Shown here in pieces: positions 1 to 7,034 of a stretch of 32,748 nt of DNA. Both the position numbers and the translations under genes were made by a program. The stretch is taken from positions 1 to 32,748 of the forward strand of contig JBFFGE010000025.1 in NCBI GenBank assembly GCA_041557595.1, written 5' to 3'. How positions within the stretch are numbered: position 1 is the first letter of the stretch; each line of letters opens with the position of its first letter. The notes under the pieces were generated by a model. It was not told the DNA's origin. It worked only from the letters and a program-made list of their open reading frames with translations, and searched no databases. The stretch is from JAOTYV01 sp041557595 (GTDB taxonomy: Bacteria > Pseudomonadota > Alphaproteobacteria > UBA8366).

Positions 1-331
1 TGCCGGCTTGAACGCGCGGCGGCGGCGCCGCGGGCGTCAACTGGACCGGGGAACGGTCGGGCTGCTCAATGGCAGATCGTACCGGACGCTGAACCGGGGC
101 GGGCATTTGCAATTGTGGCCGCTGGATTGGATCCTGCCGCTGCAGGATCGCACGGGGGAGGTTTTGCGGCGGCGGACCAAGCTGATCGAGAACCGATTCA
201 TCGACAATCACGCTGGACGATTGGGCAGCGGAATGACTGGAAAAACCGCCCGTGGCGACGATGAGGCTGGAAACGAATACGCCCGCAAGCAAATGTCGCC
301 CGGCGGGTCGTGGGTAAGCGCTATCGTACAT
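1..331 (-). CDS. Exported Pro/Gln-rich protein, N-terminal fragment (cut by left edge)
   Basis: The reading frame starts at an ATG (complement of 329-331) and stays open to the window edge, about 110 residues. It opens with a Sec-type signal peptide: a short basic stretch, a hydrophobic core near residues 14-29 (LLAGVFVSSLIVATGG), and a likely cleavage after SAA or AAQ near residue 36. A VIVDESVLDQLGPPP stretch follows, then a disordered region rich in Pro, Gln and Arg. An AGGA about 11 nt upstream could be the ribosome site. It lies downstream of suhB on the same strand, 144 bp away. In relatives this position can hold an OmpA-domain envelope protein and the N-terminus would fit, but the diagnostic C-terminal domain is outside the window. 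I am confident it is an exported protein and not confident about its family. Confidence 0.7.
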   Translation of the reverse strand, partial: MYDSAYPRPAGRHLLAGVFVSSLIVATGGFSSHSAAQSSSVIVDESVLDQLGPPPQNLPRAILQRQDPIQRPQLQMPAPVQRPVRSAIEQPDRSPVQLTPAAPPPRVQAG

Positions 332-475
332 GAAACAAATAATCCTGGTGCCGTACGTTCGAATAGCCGTCTCGGACTCCCTATAGCAAGGACCTGTAAT
401 TGTATTTTCCGGTCCTGGAATTTGGATCGAACATACAGCAGCCAACTTGTTTGGACAACTACGGCAAACCGCGTC

Positions 476-1279
476 TCATGTTTTCCCGCTGAGCAATTCG
501 ATCAGCGATTCTTGCAGCCCGTCATTTGTTGCGAGAACGTTTTTTGCGCCGATTTCGTAGCGCGCGCCGCCGATCTCCGTGACGAAACCGCCGGCCTCGC
601 GAACGAGAATTAGCCCGGCGGCGACATCCCAAGGGTTCAGACCATTTTCCCAATAGCCGTCATATCGGCCCGCCGCGACATAGGCGAGGTCCAGCGCCGC
701 CGAGCCGAAGCGGCGCACGCCGGCGATCCGCTCCATGACGGCGTCGAGCTGCTTGAGAAATTCGGCGCCGACAGGCGTCCCTTTGTGAATGCCGAATGGA
801 ATGCCCGTGGCGAGCAGCGCGTCGCGCAGTTGTTTCCGGCCGGACACGCGAAGCCGGCGGCTGTTGAGATAGGCGCCGATATTCTTTTCCGCCCAAAAAA
901 CTTCGTCCTTGATCGGGTCGAAAATTACCCCGGCGACGACATCGTCATCCCTACTCAACGCGATCGACACGCAGAAATGCGGCAATCCGTGCATAAAATT
1001 GGTCGTGCCGTCCAACGGATCGACAATCCAGGTGTGGTGCGGATCGGTTCCCTTGCGGTGTCCGCTTTCTTCCATATGAAAGCCGTAGTCGGGGCGGGCA
1101 TGCTGCAATTCCCGCCGGATGATCTCCTCCGCCTTCAGGTCCGCGTTTGTCACGAAATCGCCGGGGCCCTTGCGGCTGACCTGCAATTGCTCGACCTCGC
1201 CGAAGTCGCGGATCAGTGCGCGCCCGGCGCGCTCGGCTGCGCGGACCATGACATTGATAAGGGCGGATTGTTTGGCCAT
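476..1279 (-). CDS. suhB: Inositol monophosphatase family protein (SuhB-like)
   Basis: A Mg2+-dependent, Li+-sensitive sugar phosphatase of the inositol monophosphatase fold, 267 aa, the usual size. All metal-site motifs are visible: Glu70-Glu71 (MEES), the D87-P-L-D90-G-T motif in WIVDPLDGTTNF, and the C-terminal W217-D218-V-A-A-G motif. The cytosolic enzyme hydrolyses myo-inositol-1-phosphate and similar monoesters; E. coli SuhB also joins rRNA antitermination complexes. The start ATG is 9 bp downstream of the efp stop on the same strand, so it is probably the last gene of an fba-thiE-efp-suhB transcription unit. A second family member, CysQ-like, lies at 29488-30276; this copy aligns better with SuhB because it has the GLPHFCVSIAL segment after the DPLDGT motif. 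The physiological substrate cannot be told from sequence. Confidence 0.93.
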   Translation of the reverse strand: MAKQSALINVMVRAAERAGRALIRDFGEVEQLQVSRKGPGDFVTNADLKAEEIIRRELQHARPDYGFHMEESGHRKGTDPHHTWIVDPLDGTTNFMHGLPHFCVSIALSRDDDVVAGVIFDPIKDEVFWAEKNIGAYLNSRRLRVSGRKQLRDALLATGIPFGIHKGTPVGAEFLKQLDAVMERIAGVRRFGSAALDLAYVAAGRYDGYWENGLNPWDVAAGLILVREAGGFVTEIGGARYEIGAKNVLATNDGLQESLIELLSGKT

Positions 1280-1288
1280 CTATGCCTG

Positions 1289-1858
1289 TCAGTCTTTCGC
1301 CCGCTCGACGTAGCTTCCGTCGGCGGTGTTGATTACGACGCGCGTTCCGGTACCGATATGAGGCGGGACCATCGTCCGCACGCCGTTCTCGAGTACGGCC
1401 GGCTTGTAGGACGACGATGCCGTCTGCCCTTTCACGACCGCGTCCGCTTCGGTGATCTCGAGCGTGACGTGCTCCGGAAGCGCGATGCTGATCGGTGACT
1501 CTTCGAAGGCTTCGATCGTGACCAACATGCCATCCTGCAGAAAGGGGACGGTGTCCTCGCCGATCATGTCGGTGTTCAGCGTCACCTGTTCGAAGGTCTC
1601 TTGGTCCATGAAGGTATGGGCATCGCCGTCCGAATAGAGAAATTGATAGGGTTTCTGATCGAGACGAACCCGTTCGACCGATTCCGACGACCGAAACCGT
1701 TCGTTCAATTTGGTGCCGCCGCGGAGGTCTTTGAGTTCGACCTGCAGAAAGGCACCGCCCTTGCCGGGCTTGACATGTTGCGTCTTCACCGCCCGCCATA
1801 ACCGGCCTTGATGCTCGATCACATTGCCGGGCCGGATCTCGTTCCCGTCGATCTTCAT
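1289..1858 (-). CDS. efp: Translation elongation factor P
   Basis: EF-P binds between the ribosomal P and E sites and rescues ribosomes stalled at polyproline stretches. The protein is 189 aa, full length, with the three beta-barrel domains. The tip loop reads HVKPGKGGAF, placing the modifiable lysine at Lys33, equivalent to the beta-lysylated Lys34 of E. coli. A lysine here fits the EpmA/EpmB type of modification rather than the arginine/rhamnose type; the modifying enzymes are not in this window. The C-terminal VPPHIGTGTRVVINTADGSYVER signature is intact. It sits between thiE (65 bp upstream) and suhB (9 bp downstream). Client proteins are visible here too: TolA at 17027-17971 has a run of nine prolines. 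Confidence 0.97.
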   Translation of the reverse strand: MKIDGNEIRPGNVIEHQGRLWRAVKTQHVKPGKGGAFLQVELKDLRGGTKLNERFRSSESVERVRLDQKPYQFLYSDGDAHTFMDQETFEQVTLNTDMIGEDTVPFLQDGMLVTIEAFEESPISIALPEHVTLEITEADAVVKGQTASSSYKPAVLENGVRTMVPPHIGTGTRVVINTADGSYVERAKD

Positions 1859-1923
1859 TGCGCTTACTCTTGTGTTGGTGGGCCTCCAATAGAGGCGGCG
1901 CGGTTATACCGGTTTGGCCGGCA

Positions 1924-2562
1924 TCAGGCAATGTCGCCAATGGTCTTGTTGAAGGCCTTTACGGCCGCGCCGGGTCCTTCCGGATAGTCCCAAACCCCGG
2001 ATACCACCGAAAGGAAGTTTGCGCCGGCGCTTACGAGCGGAGCACAATTGTCCACCGTGATGCCGCCGATCGCGACGCAGGGTGTGGTCATCAGGTTGCT
2101 CCACCACTCCAGCAGGTCCGGCGTCGCCCGATTCTTCGGCGGCTTGGTCTGCGATTGGAAAAAGGCGCCGAAAGCGACGTAATCGGCGCCTTGTTCGGCC
2201 GCAATGATCGCTAGATGCCTGGAATTCTTGCAGGTCACGCCGACGATCGAATTGTTGCCCAATTGCGCGCGGGCCTCTTTGTACGGCGCGTCCTCCTGGC
2301 CGATATGAACCCCGTCGCAGCCGGTTTGCACGGCCAGATCGGGGCGGTCGTTCATGATGAACGCGACGCCTCGACTTTGCGCCACCGGGCGCAGCGCGTC
2401 GGCAGCCCGGCAGATTTCGTCGTCCGAGACGTCCTTCAGACGCAGCTGGACGCAGCCGACATCGTCAGCGTCAAGCGCCTCCGCCAAACGGGCGGCAAAA
2501 GCGACGGCTTCGATCCGCGGTGGCGTGATCAGGTATAGGCGGCAGCGGGGGTCTTTGTTCAA
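1924..2562 (-). CDS. thiE: Thiamine phosphate synthase
   Basis: Couples HMP pyrophosphate with the thiazole phosphate carboxylate to give thiamine monophosphate. The 212 aa protein is a TIM barrel with the family signatures: QLRLKD near residue 39, IMNDRPDLA (pyrimidine/phosphate site), DGVHIGQED, and the phosphate-binding AIGGIT loop near residue 165. It begins with TTG overlapping the fba stop by 4 bp (TTGA). The next in-frame Met is about 69 residues in and would remove part of the barrel, so TTG is well supported. The other thiamine gene in the window is thiD at 26108. The coupling to aldolase suggests co-transcription rather than a shared pathway. Confidence 0.93.
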   Translation of the reverse strand: MNKDPRCRLYLITPPRIEAVAFAARLAEALDADDVGCVQLRLKDVSDDEICRAADALRPVAQSRGVAFIMNDRPDLAVQTGCDGVHIGQEDAPYKEARAQLGNNSIVGVTCKNSRHLAIIAAEQGADYVAFGAFFQSQTKPPKNRATPDLLEWWSNLMTTPCVAIGGITVDNCAPLVSAGANFLSVVSGVWDYPEGPGAAVKAFNKTIGDIA

Positions 2563-3479
2563 GCCTTGCCCTGATAAATCTTGATAATGGTGTCGAGCAT
2601 TTCCAGCGCATCTTCGCGTTTCCGCTGGAAGGTATTCCGGCCAATGATCGAGCCGCCGCCGCCGCCATCGCGGACCTGGCGTATTTCATTGTAGACGCCG
2701 TCGATATCCTTGGCTGCGCCGCCGGAAAACACGACGATCCGGCGCCCGTTGAAGGCGGATTGCATGATATGGCTGATGCGCGCGCTGAGCGTCGAGACAT
2801 CGATTTTTTCGGATTCGTAGACTTTGCGCGCGTCGTCCAGTTCGATGAAATCGGTGGGCGGCTTAACCTTGATGATATGCGCACCCATTTCCGCGGCAAG
2901 ATGGGCGGCATAGGCGGTGACGTCGATAGCGGTCTCGCCGTCTTTCGATATGTCGCCGCCCCGCGGGTATGACCAAAGCACCGCGGCGAGGCCTACGGAT
3001 TTGGCTTCCTCCGCAAGTTCCTGAAACTCTTCCATCATTTCGAATTGATCGTCCGAGCCCGGATACATGGTGAAGCCGATCGCCGAACAACCCAGTCGGA
3101 GCGCGTCCGAAACGCTGCCGTACACCGCTTGGTCTTTGCTGGTGGCATGGCTATTGGAACTGTTCAGTTTCAGGATCGTCGGGATCGCGCCGGCGAAGCT
3201 GTCGGCCCCCGCTTCGATCATGCCGAGCGGCGCCGCATAGGCGGAGAGCCCGGCGTCCACTGCCAGCTGGAAATGGTAGTGCGGGTCGTAGGCCGGAGAA
3301 TTCTTGGCGAAACTGCGGGCAGGACCGTGTTCGAATCCCTGATCAACAGGAAGTATCAATAACTTGCCGGAGCCGCCGAGGCGGCCGTGCATCAATATCC
3401 GGGCCAGGTTTGCCTTGGTTCCCGGATTATCGCTTTCGTAATTTGCCAGTATCTTGCGAACGCGCTGACTTACCCTCAT
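2559..3479 (-). CDS. fbaB: Fructose-bisphosphate aldolase class I (DhnA/FbaB type)
   Basis: Cleaves fructose-1,6-bisphosphate to dihydroxyacetone phosphate and glyceraldehyde-3-phosphate through a lysine Schiff base, without metal. The 306 aa protein has the DhnA-type TIM barrel: LLILPVDQGFEHGP near residue 40, the catalytic-lysine strand HIIKVKPP (Lys204 or Lys206 as the Schiff base), and the phosphate-binding VVFSGGAAKD and GGGGSIIGRNTFQR loops near residues 249-287. The zinc-binding histidines of class II aldolases are not seen. The ATG start leads a tight fba-thiE-efp-suhB series. Together with tkt (7035) and gap (5899) it covers triose/hexose interconversion of glycolysis, gluconeogenesis and the pentose pathway. 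Confidence 0.95.
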   Translation of the reverse strand: MRVSQRVRKILANYESDNPGTKANLARILMHGRLGGSGKLLILPVDQGFEHGPARSFAKNSPAYDPHYHFQLAVDAGLSAYAAPLGMIEAGADSFAGAIPTILKLNSSNSHATSKDQAVYGSVSDALRLGCSAIGFTMYPGSDDQFEMMEEFQELAEEAKSVGLAAVLWSYPRGGDISKDGETAIDVTAYAAHLAAEMGAHIIKVKPPTDFIELDDARKVYESEKIDVSTLSARISHIMQSAFNGRRIVVFSGGAAKDIDGVYNEIRQVRDGGGGGSIIGRNTFQRKREDALEMLDTIIKIYQGKA

Positions 3480-3591
3480 TTCGGCCTATTCCCTCGTGCG
3501 GCATTTCCTCAATCTCACTGTCGAGGACATACCTGAGAGGGGCGGTTTATGCAATGTCCCGTCCGTATTATGGCGCCCCGCCGGCGATGGA

Positions 3592-4446
3592 TCAGTGCTC
3601 GCCTTCGCGCGCGGCGACAAAGCGCAAGCCCTGCAACGCGGTGTTGAAGCGCTCATCCTTGCGCGATGAGTCGTAAACCATATGGACGCGGTGGTGGAAG
3701 CTGGGCGTTTCGGGCACGAGATGAAGGCGTCCTTCGGCGACGGCGCGTTCGGTGAGCCGGCGCGGGAAATAGCCGGCGCCGCCATTTTCGAGGATGTAAT
3801 TCAGGCCGAAATGGCTGGGTGTCACGGTCAGTGCGGGCGTATCGGTGCTCGGAAAGGCATTGTCGTGTTCCAGCCGAAAGGCGGTGCCCCAATCCACGAA
3901 AACATAGGAGCGGCTTCCCGGAGTCGTGGCATTGGCGCTGGACGACACCATCACCAACTCCTCGTCCAGCAAGATCTCGACTTCCAAACCCGAGCGATGG
4001 GACGGCAAGTATAGAACGCCGATATCAATCGACCCTTCCGCCAGCCGCTGCATCAGCGAGTCCGCCTGGATGACTTCGGCGCGAACCGCCACGTCCGACA
4101 GGGAAGAGCGCATCCAAGGGATCCATTTCATCAACAATTGATCCCACAGCGTCATCTCCCCGCCGATGCTGAACATGGATTGATAATCCGAGGGAATGCC
4201 GACCTGCTGACGCGCTTGCTCCCAAACCCGGATCATGGTTTCCGCCGAACTCTTGAACTTGGCGCCCGCCGTGGTGAGCGTCGTGCCCGTCTTGCTGCGC
4301 AGGAACAGCGGCTGGCCGAGCAAATCTTCGAGGGTCTTGATCCGGGCGCTTACGGTCGATTGGGTCACGTTCAGCGCCTTGGCGGCTTTCCCAAAATTCG
4401 CCGTCTCGGTGATCGTGAGAAATGTCCGTGCCAAATCGACATCCAT
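3592..4446 (-). CDS. LysR-family transcriptional regulator
   Basis: A 284 aa LysR-type regulator. Residues 1-60 form the winged HTH (DVDLARTFLTITETANFGKAAKALNVTQSTVSARIKTLE, then LFLRSKTGTTLTTAG), and the remainder is the periplasmic-binding-like effector domain. I chose the ATG at 4446 rather than the longer frame starting at 4524 because a GGGGAGA ribosome site lies just upstream and the HTH begins there. The effector is unknown. It separates the aldolase gene from a plus-strand membrane protein gene (4997), and the 550 bp between LysR and that gene holds several dyads that could be its operators. Whether it controls the flanking central-carbon genes, as CbbR does in some autotrophs, is only a guess; no RuBisCO gene is present. 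Confidence 0.93.
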   Translation of the reverse strand: MDVDLARTFLTITETANFGKAAKALNVTQSTVSARIKTLEDLLGQPLFLRSKTGTTLTTAGAKFKSSAETMIRVWEQARQQVGIPSDYQSMFSIGGEMTLWDQLLMKWIPWMRSSLSDVAVRAEVIQADSLMQRLAEGSIDIGVLYLPSHRSGLEVEILLDEELVMVSSSANATTPGSRSYVFVDWGTAFRLEHDNAFPSTDTPALTVTPSHFGLNYILENGGAGYFPRRLTERAVAEGRLHLVPETPSFHHRVHMVYDSSRKDERFNTALQGLRFVAAREGEH

Positions 4447-4625
4447 TTGAGCGATCTCCCCTAATTTCAGTCCCGTACGCCGACCGCGGTTCCGAGGAAT
4501 CCGATGCGGCAACCTGTCTCCCACACGGTTCGGTTGCGGCGGACGTGTCAGCGTCGCATTCCGTCATATCATCTGGTCTGCGAGGGCCCGATAACATGTT
4601 GGTGACCGCCATCGATAAATTGGAT

Positions 4626-4666
4626 TTTTCGATGATTGAAATCGAAATAATCGATTTGAAAAATGC
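4626..4666. promoter_or_regulatory. Imperfect AT-rich dyad, candidate LysR operator
   Basis: TTTTTCGAT on the left and an ATCGATTTGAAAAA-like arm on the right flank a centre containing GAAATCGAAA. LysR proteins bind interrupted AT-rich dyads (T-N11-A), and this one lies about 180-220 bp upstream of the LysR start. Assignment rests on position and symmetry only. Confidence 0.3.
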
Positions 4667-4732
4667 GATGGATCGACCGAAGGCCGCATCGCGAAAACGC
4701 CCCTCATTTCAATGAGCTTGGTGAGCTAACGG

Positions 4733-4738
4733 TATAAT
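4733..4738 (+). promoter_or_regulatory. Consensus -10 hexamer upstream of membrane-protein gene
   Basis: An exact TATAAT on the plus strand, about 260 bp upstream of the 4997 start. I see no good -35 hexamer at 16-18 bp spacing, so an activator-dependent promoter would be the only reading. Weak evidence. Confidence 0.25.
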
Positions 4739-4818
4739 ATTATGGGATTTTTGCGGTATTCGGGTACAAATTCGAGGGTCATTGGCCTGGGCCGGGGGCG
4801 ATCCATCGGCAAAATCGG

Positions 4819-4834
4819 GTAACGCTATCGTTAC
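4819..4834. promoter_or_regulatory. Perfect 6+6 palindrome, possible operator
   Basis: GTAACG-CTAT-CGTTAC, a perfect inverted repeat with a 4-base centre, about 160 bp upstream of the membrane-protein start. It has no T-run, so it looks more like a protein-binding site than a terminator. No cognate regulator is known. Confidence 0.3.
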
Positions 4835-4996
4835 TGTCGGACCAGTCGGGTCTGGCGCAGATAGGCACCATCGATCCGATCGATGCTGGCGTTGTCGCCG
4901 CCGATTGCGTGCGGTGATGGATTCAATCGCCTCGCGGCCGTTGGTCGGGTAAGATCGGCGGCACCTTCATCTGACTCGGGAGCAATACTCCAACCC

Positions 4997-5473
4997 ATGT
5001 GGAATCTTTTCAATCAGCGCCGTGCAATGGAGAAAGAAGTCTTCGAGACGTTGCGGCCCGGAGATCTGTACGGCGTTGCGCCTCAATCGGGTAGCCAACC
5101 GGAAGGCCTGTTGCGCTACCTGTTGCTGGCCAATGCCACGGGGTTGACGTTTTGCCTGATCATTGTGTCGGGGGTGGCGCAGGAGGCCCGGGCATACACG
5201 GAGTTCGTCTCCTCGGTTTGGCTGCTTGGGATGAGCACGGCGATCGCAATCGGCGCCTGGATATTGTTCCGCACCTCGCGGGCACGGGAGCGCGCCGCGC
5301 TCGGCCAAAGTCAAAGCCAGGGCGAAAGCGTCGAGCAGCCATCCGATGCGGTCATGCAGATCATGCACCGGGCGGCGATCCTGAAATTGCTCGCCTTTCG
5401 CGTGATGATCGTCTCGGGAATCGCGTTGTGCGTCGGTGTCTATCTCGGGTTGAAGGGGTTGTTCCTGCTATAG
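4997..5473 (+). CDS. Small three-helix membrane protein of unknown function
   Basis: A 158 aa protein I do not recognise. It has a short N-terminal cytosolic part with an EVFETLRPGDLYGVAPQ stretch and three predicted membrane helices near residues 39-60, 70-91 and 131-157. Helices 2 and 3 are separated by a charged, Gln/Ser-rich loop starting with RTSRARER, which probably lies on the cytosolic side. The frame is open from 4883, but the N-terminal addition reads like translated intergenic DNA. The ATG at 4997 has a GGGAG about 15 nt upstream and is my choice; ATG 5027 has no ribosome site. The gene is divergent from LysR and convergent with the GAPDH-downstream gene, so it stands alone. LysR may regulate it. 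Confidence 0.65.
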   Translation: MWNLFNQRRAMEKEVFETLRPGDLYGVAPQSGSQPEGLLRYLLLANATGLTFCLIIVSGVAQEARAYTEFVSSVWLLGMSTAIAIGAWILFRTSRARERAALGQSQSQGESVEQPSDAVMQIMHRAAILKLLAFRVMIVSGIALCVGVYLGLKGLFLL

Positions 5474-5482
5474 GTTGCGGTG

Positions 5483-5956
5483 TCAGTTGCCCGATAACCA
5501 GTCGCGGCACGCATCGAAGAGCGCATCGTCGCCGCCGGTCAGCGTCATCATGTCGAGTGACCGCGGGCGTTTCCGCAGCAGCGTCGCCCCGCATTGGGCC
5601 GCGATGTCCTTGATTTTTCGCCACTGAGGCCCGTCATATCGAATCGCCTTAAGGCCATGCCGAAGCGCCGCCAGGGCGCTGCCGGGCAGCTCGCCGCAGT
5701 CGAGCACGGCGGTGAATTGGGCGTCGGGGTGCGAAAGGCTTGCCTGTTCGAGCACGGCCGCGAACCAGGCCGGGCCGACGGCGGCGGACGCCACCGGCGC
5801 GCTGAGCACGCGTACCGGCCGCTGCGTCGCGGCGGCGGCGGCAAGCGCCGCGTGCGCTTGCCGCAAATTGTGAATGGTGATCGCGTCGGGAGGCGTTGTC
5901 AGCCCAACGTTCCGACAACCACCGCGGTGTCGGACATCCGATTCGAGAATCCCCAC
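5483..5956 (-). CDS. Conserved hypothetical protein downstream of GAPDH
   Basis: A frame of up to 157 aa that begins inside the 3' end of gap. The first ATG (5956) overlaps gap by 58 bp and codes for unconvincing residues. The protein-like part starts around TTPPDAITIHNLRQAHAALAAA near residue 20, where no ATG or GTG is available, so the true start is unsettled. The body looks like a small cytosolic alpha/beta protein: RPVRVLSAPVASAAVGPAWFAAVLEQA, then TAVLDCGELPGSALAALRHGLKAIRYDG, then IKDIAAQCGATLL. Alternating strands and helices suggest a single Rossmann- or STAS-like half. There is no catalytic motif I can name. Its position directly after gap suggests co-transcription with tkt and gap. 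Confidence 0.65.
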   Translation of the reverse strand: MGILESDVRHRGGCRNVGLTTPPDAITIHNLRQAHAALAAAAATQRPVRVLSAPVASAAVGPAWFAAVLEQASLSHPDAQFTAVLDCGELPGSALAALRHGLKAIRYDGPQWRKIKDIAAQCGATLLRKRPRSLDMMTLTGGDDALFDACRDWLSGN

Positions 5957-6906
5957 TCGTTGTCATACCAGGACAACACCCGAACGAGCCGCTCGTCGAT
6001 AACCTGCGTCTGGGTCAAATCGAACACCGAACTCGCGGGATTGTGGTTGAAGTCGATCGACACCAGCGGTTCGTCATTGGTTTCCAGGACCCCTTTCAGG
6101 GCGCCGGCGGAAGCCTGACGGATCGCGCCGTTGACTTCTTCCGCGTCGGTCGGACGGGATGCGTCGAATTTGAGGTCGATCATCGAGACGTTCGGCGTCG
6201 GGACCCGGACGGAGGTGCCGTCCAGCTTGCCGTTCAGTTCCGGCAAAACGAGCCCGACTGCCTTCGCGGCCCCGGTCGAGGTTGGGATCATCGACATCGA
6301 TGCCGCGCGGGCCCGGCGCAAATCGCTGTGCAGCGTGTCGACCGTGGATTGATCGCCGGTGAAGGCGTGGATGGTCGTCATGAAGCCGCGATCGATACCG
6401 ATGGCCTGATTGAGAACATAGGCGACCGGCGCCAGGCAATTCGTGGTGCAGGATGCGTTGGAAATGACTTTGTGGTCGGCGGTCAGCTGGTCGTGGTTGA
6501 CGCCGTACACGACGGTCATGTCCGCGCCGGTGGCGGGCGCCGAAACGAGGACGCGCTTGGCGCCGGCTTCGAGGTGAAGCGCCGCCTTGTCCCGGTCGGT
6601 GAAGATGCCGGTGCATTCCAGGGCCACGTCGACGCCCAACTCCTTCCAGGGGAGTTTCGCGGGATCGCGTTCGGCGGTTACCTTGATCTTGCCGTTGCCC
6701 AGGTCCATCCAATCGTCGCCGGTCTTGATATCGGCATCGAGCCGGCCATGCACCGTGTCGTATTTTACCAAATGGGCATTTGCCTGGACGGAGCCCAAGT
6801 CGTTGATGCCGACGAATTCGATGTCTTTGCGACCCGATTCGTATGCGGCCCGTACAATTAGGCGACCAATTCGGCCAAAACCGTTGATCGCTACCCGAAC
6901 AGCCAT
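5899..6906 (-). CDS. gap: Type I glyceraldehyde-3-phosphate dehydrogenase
   Basis: Oxidises glyceraldehyde-3-phosphate to 1,3-bisphosphoglycerate with NAD(P)+. The 335 aa protein has the Rossmann motif INGFGRIGR at residues 8-16, the catalytic Cys153 in SNASCTTNCLAP, and the C-terminal WYDNEWGFSNRM signature. The longer frame begins at 6924, but the ATG at 6906 has a GGGGAGA five bases upstream and gives the family N-terminus MAVRVAINGFG. It follows tkt by 128 bp on the same strand and overlaps the next hypothetical gene. In many alphaproteobacteria pgk comes next; here it does not. Confidence 0.97.
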   Translation of the reverse strand: MAVRVAINGFGRIGRLIVRAAYESGRKDIEFVGINDLGSVQANAHLVKYDTVHGRLDADIKTGDDWMDLGNGKIKVTAERDPAKLPWKELGVDVALECTGIFTDRDKAALHLEAGAKRVLVSAPATGADMTVVYGVNHDQLTADHKVISNASCTTNCLAPVAYVLNQAIGIDRGFMTTIHAFTGDQSTVDTLHSDLRRARAASMSMIPTSTGAAKAVGLVLPELNGKLDGTSVRVPTPNVSMIDLKFDASRPTDAEEVNGAIRQASAGALKGVLETNDEPLVSIDFNHNPASSVFDLTQTQVIDERLVRVLSWYDNEWGFSNRMSDTAVVVGTLG

Positions 6907-7034
6907 CGTGCTCTCCCCAGGCATCTGTTAAGATTTATCAATGAGGTTCCGTCTTTAGACTCAAACCGGACGCGGTTCAAGCAATCGCAAGGACGAACCT
7001 GAATGTTCCCGGAAATAGCCAATTCTCGGCGCGA

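Larger units (their letters stand above)
4447..4996. other. 550-bp intergenic region, AT-richer, with dyads and ATCGAT motifs
   Basis: Lies between the divergent LysR and membrane-protein genes. No convincing gene is visible. It holds an imperfect AT-rich dyad (4626-4666), a perfect -10-like TATAAT (4733-4738), a perfect GTAACG-CTAT-CGTTAC palindrome (4819-4834) and two ATCGAT palindromes three bases apart (4868-4879). The base composition around 4610-4670 is clearly more AT-rich than the flanking genes. It is the expected place for divergent promoters and LysR binding. Confidence 0.6.

Noticed and set aside
8..613. 201-codon plus-strand frame at the left edge
   Set aside because: Antisense to the suhB 3' end and to a minus-strand signal-peptide gene; residue mix is that of a shadow frame.
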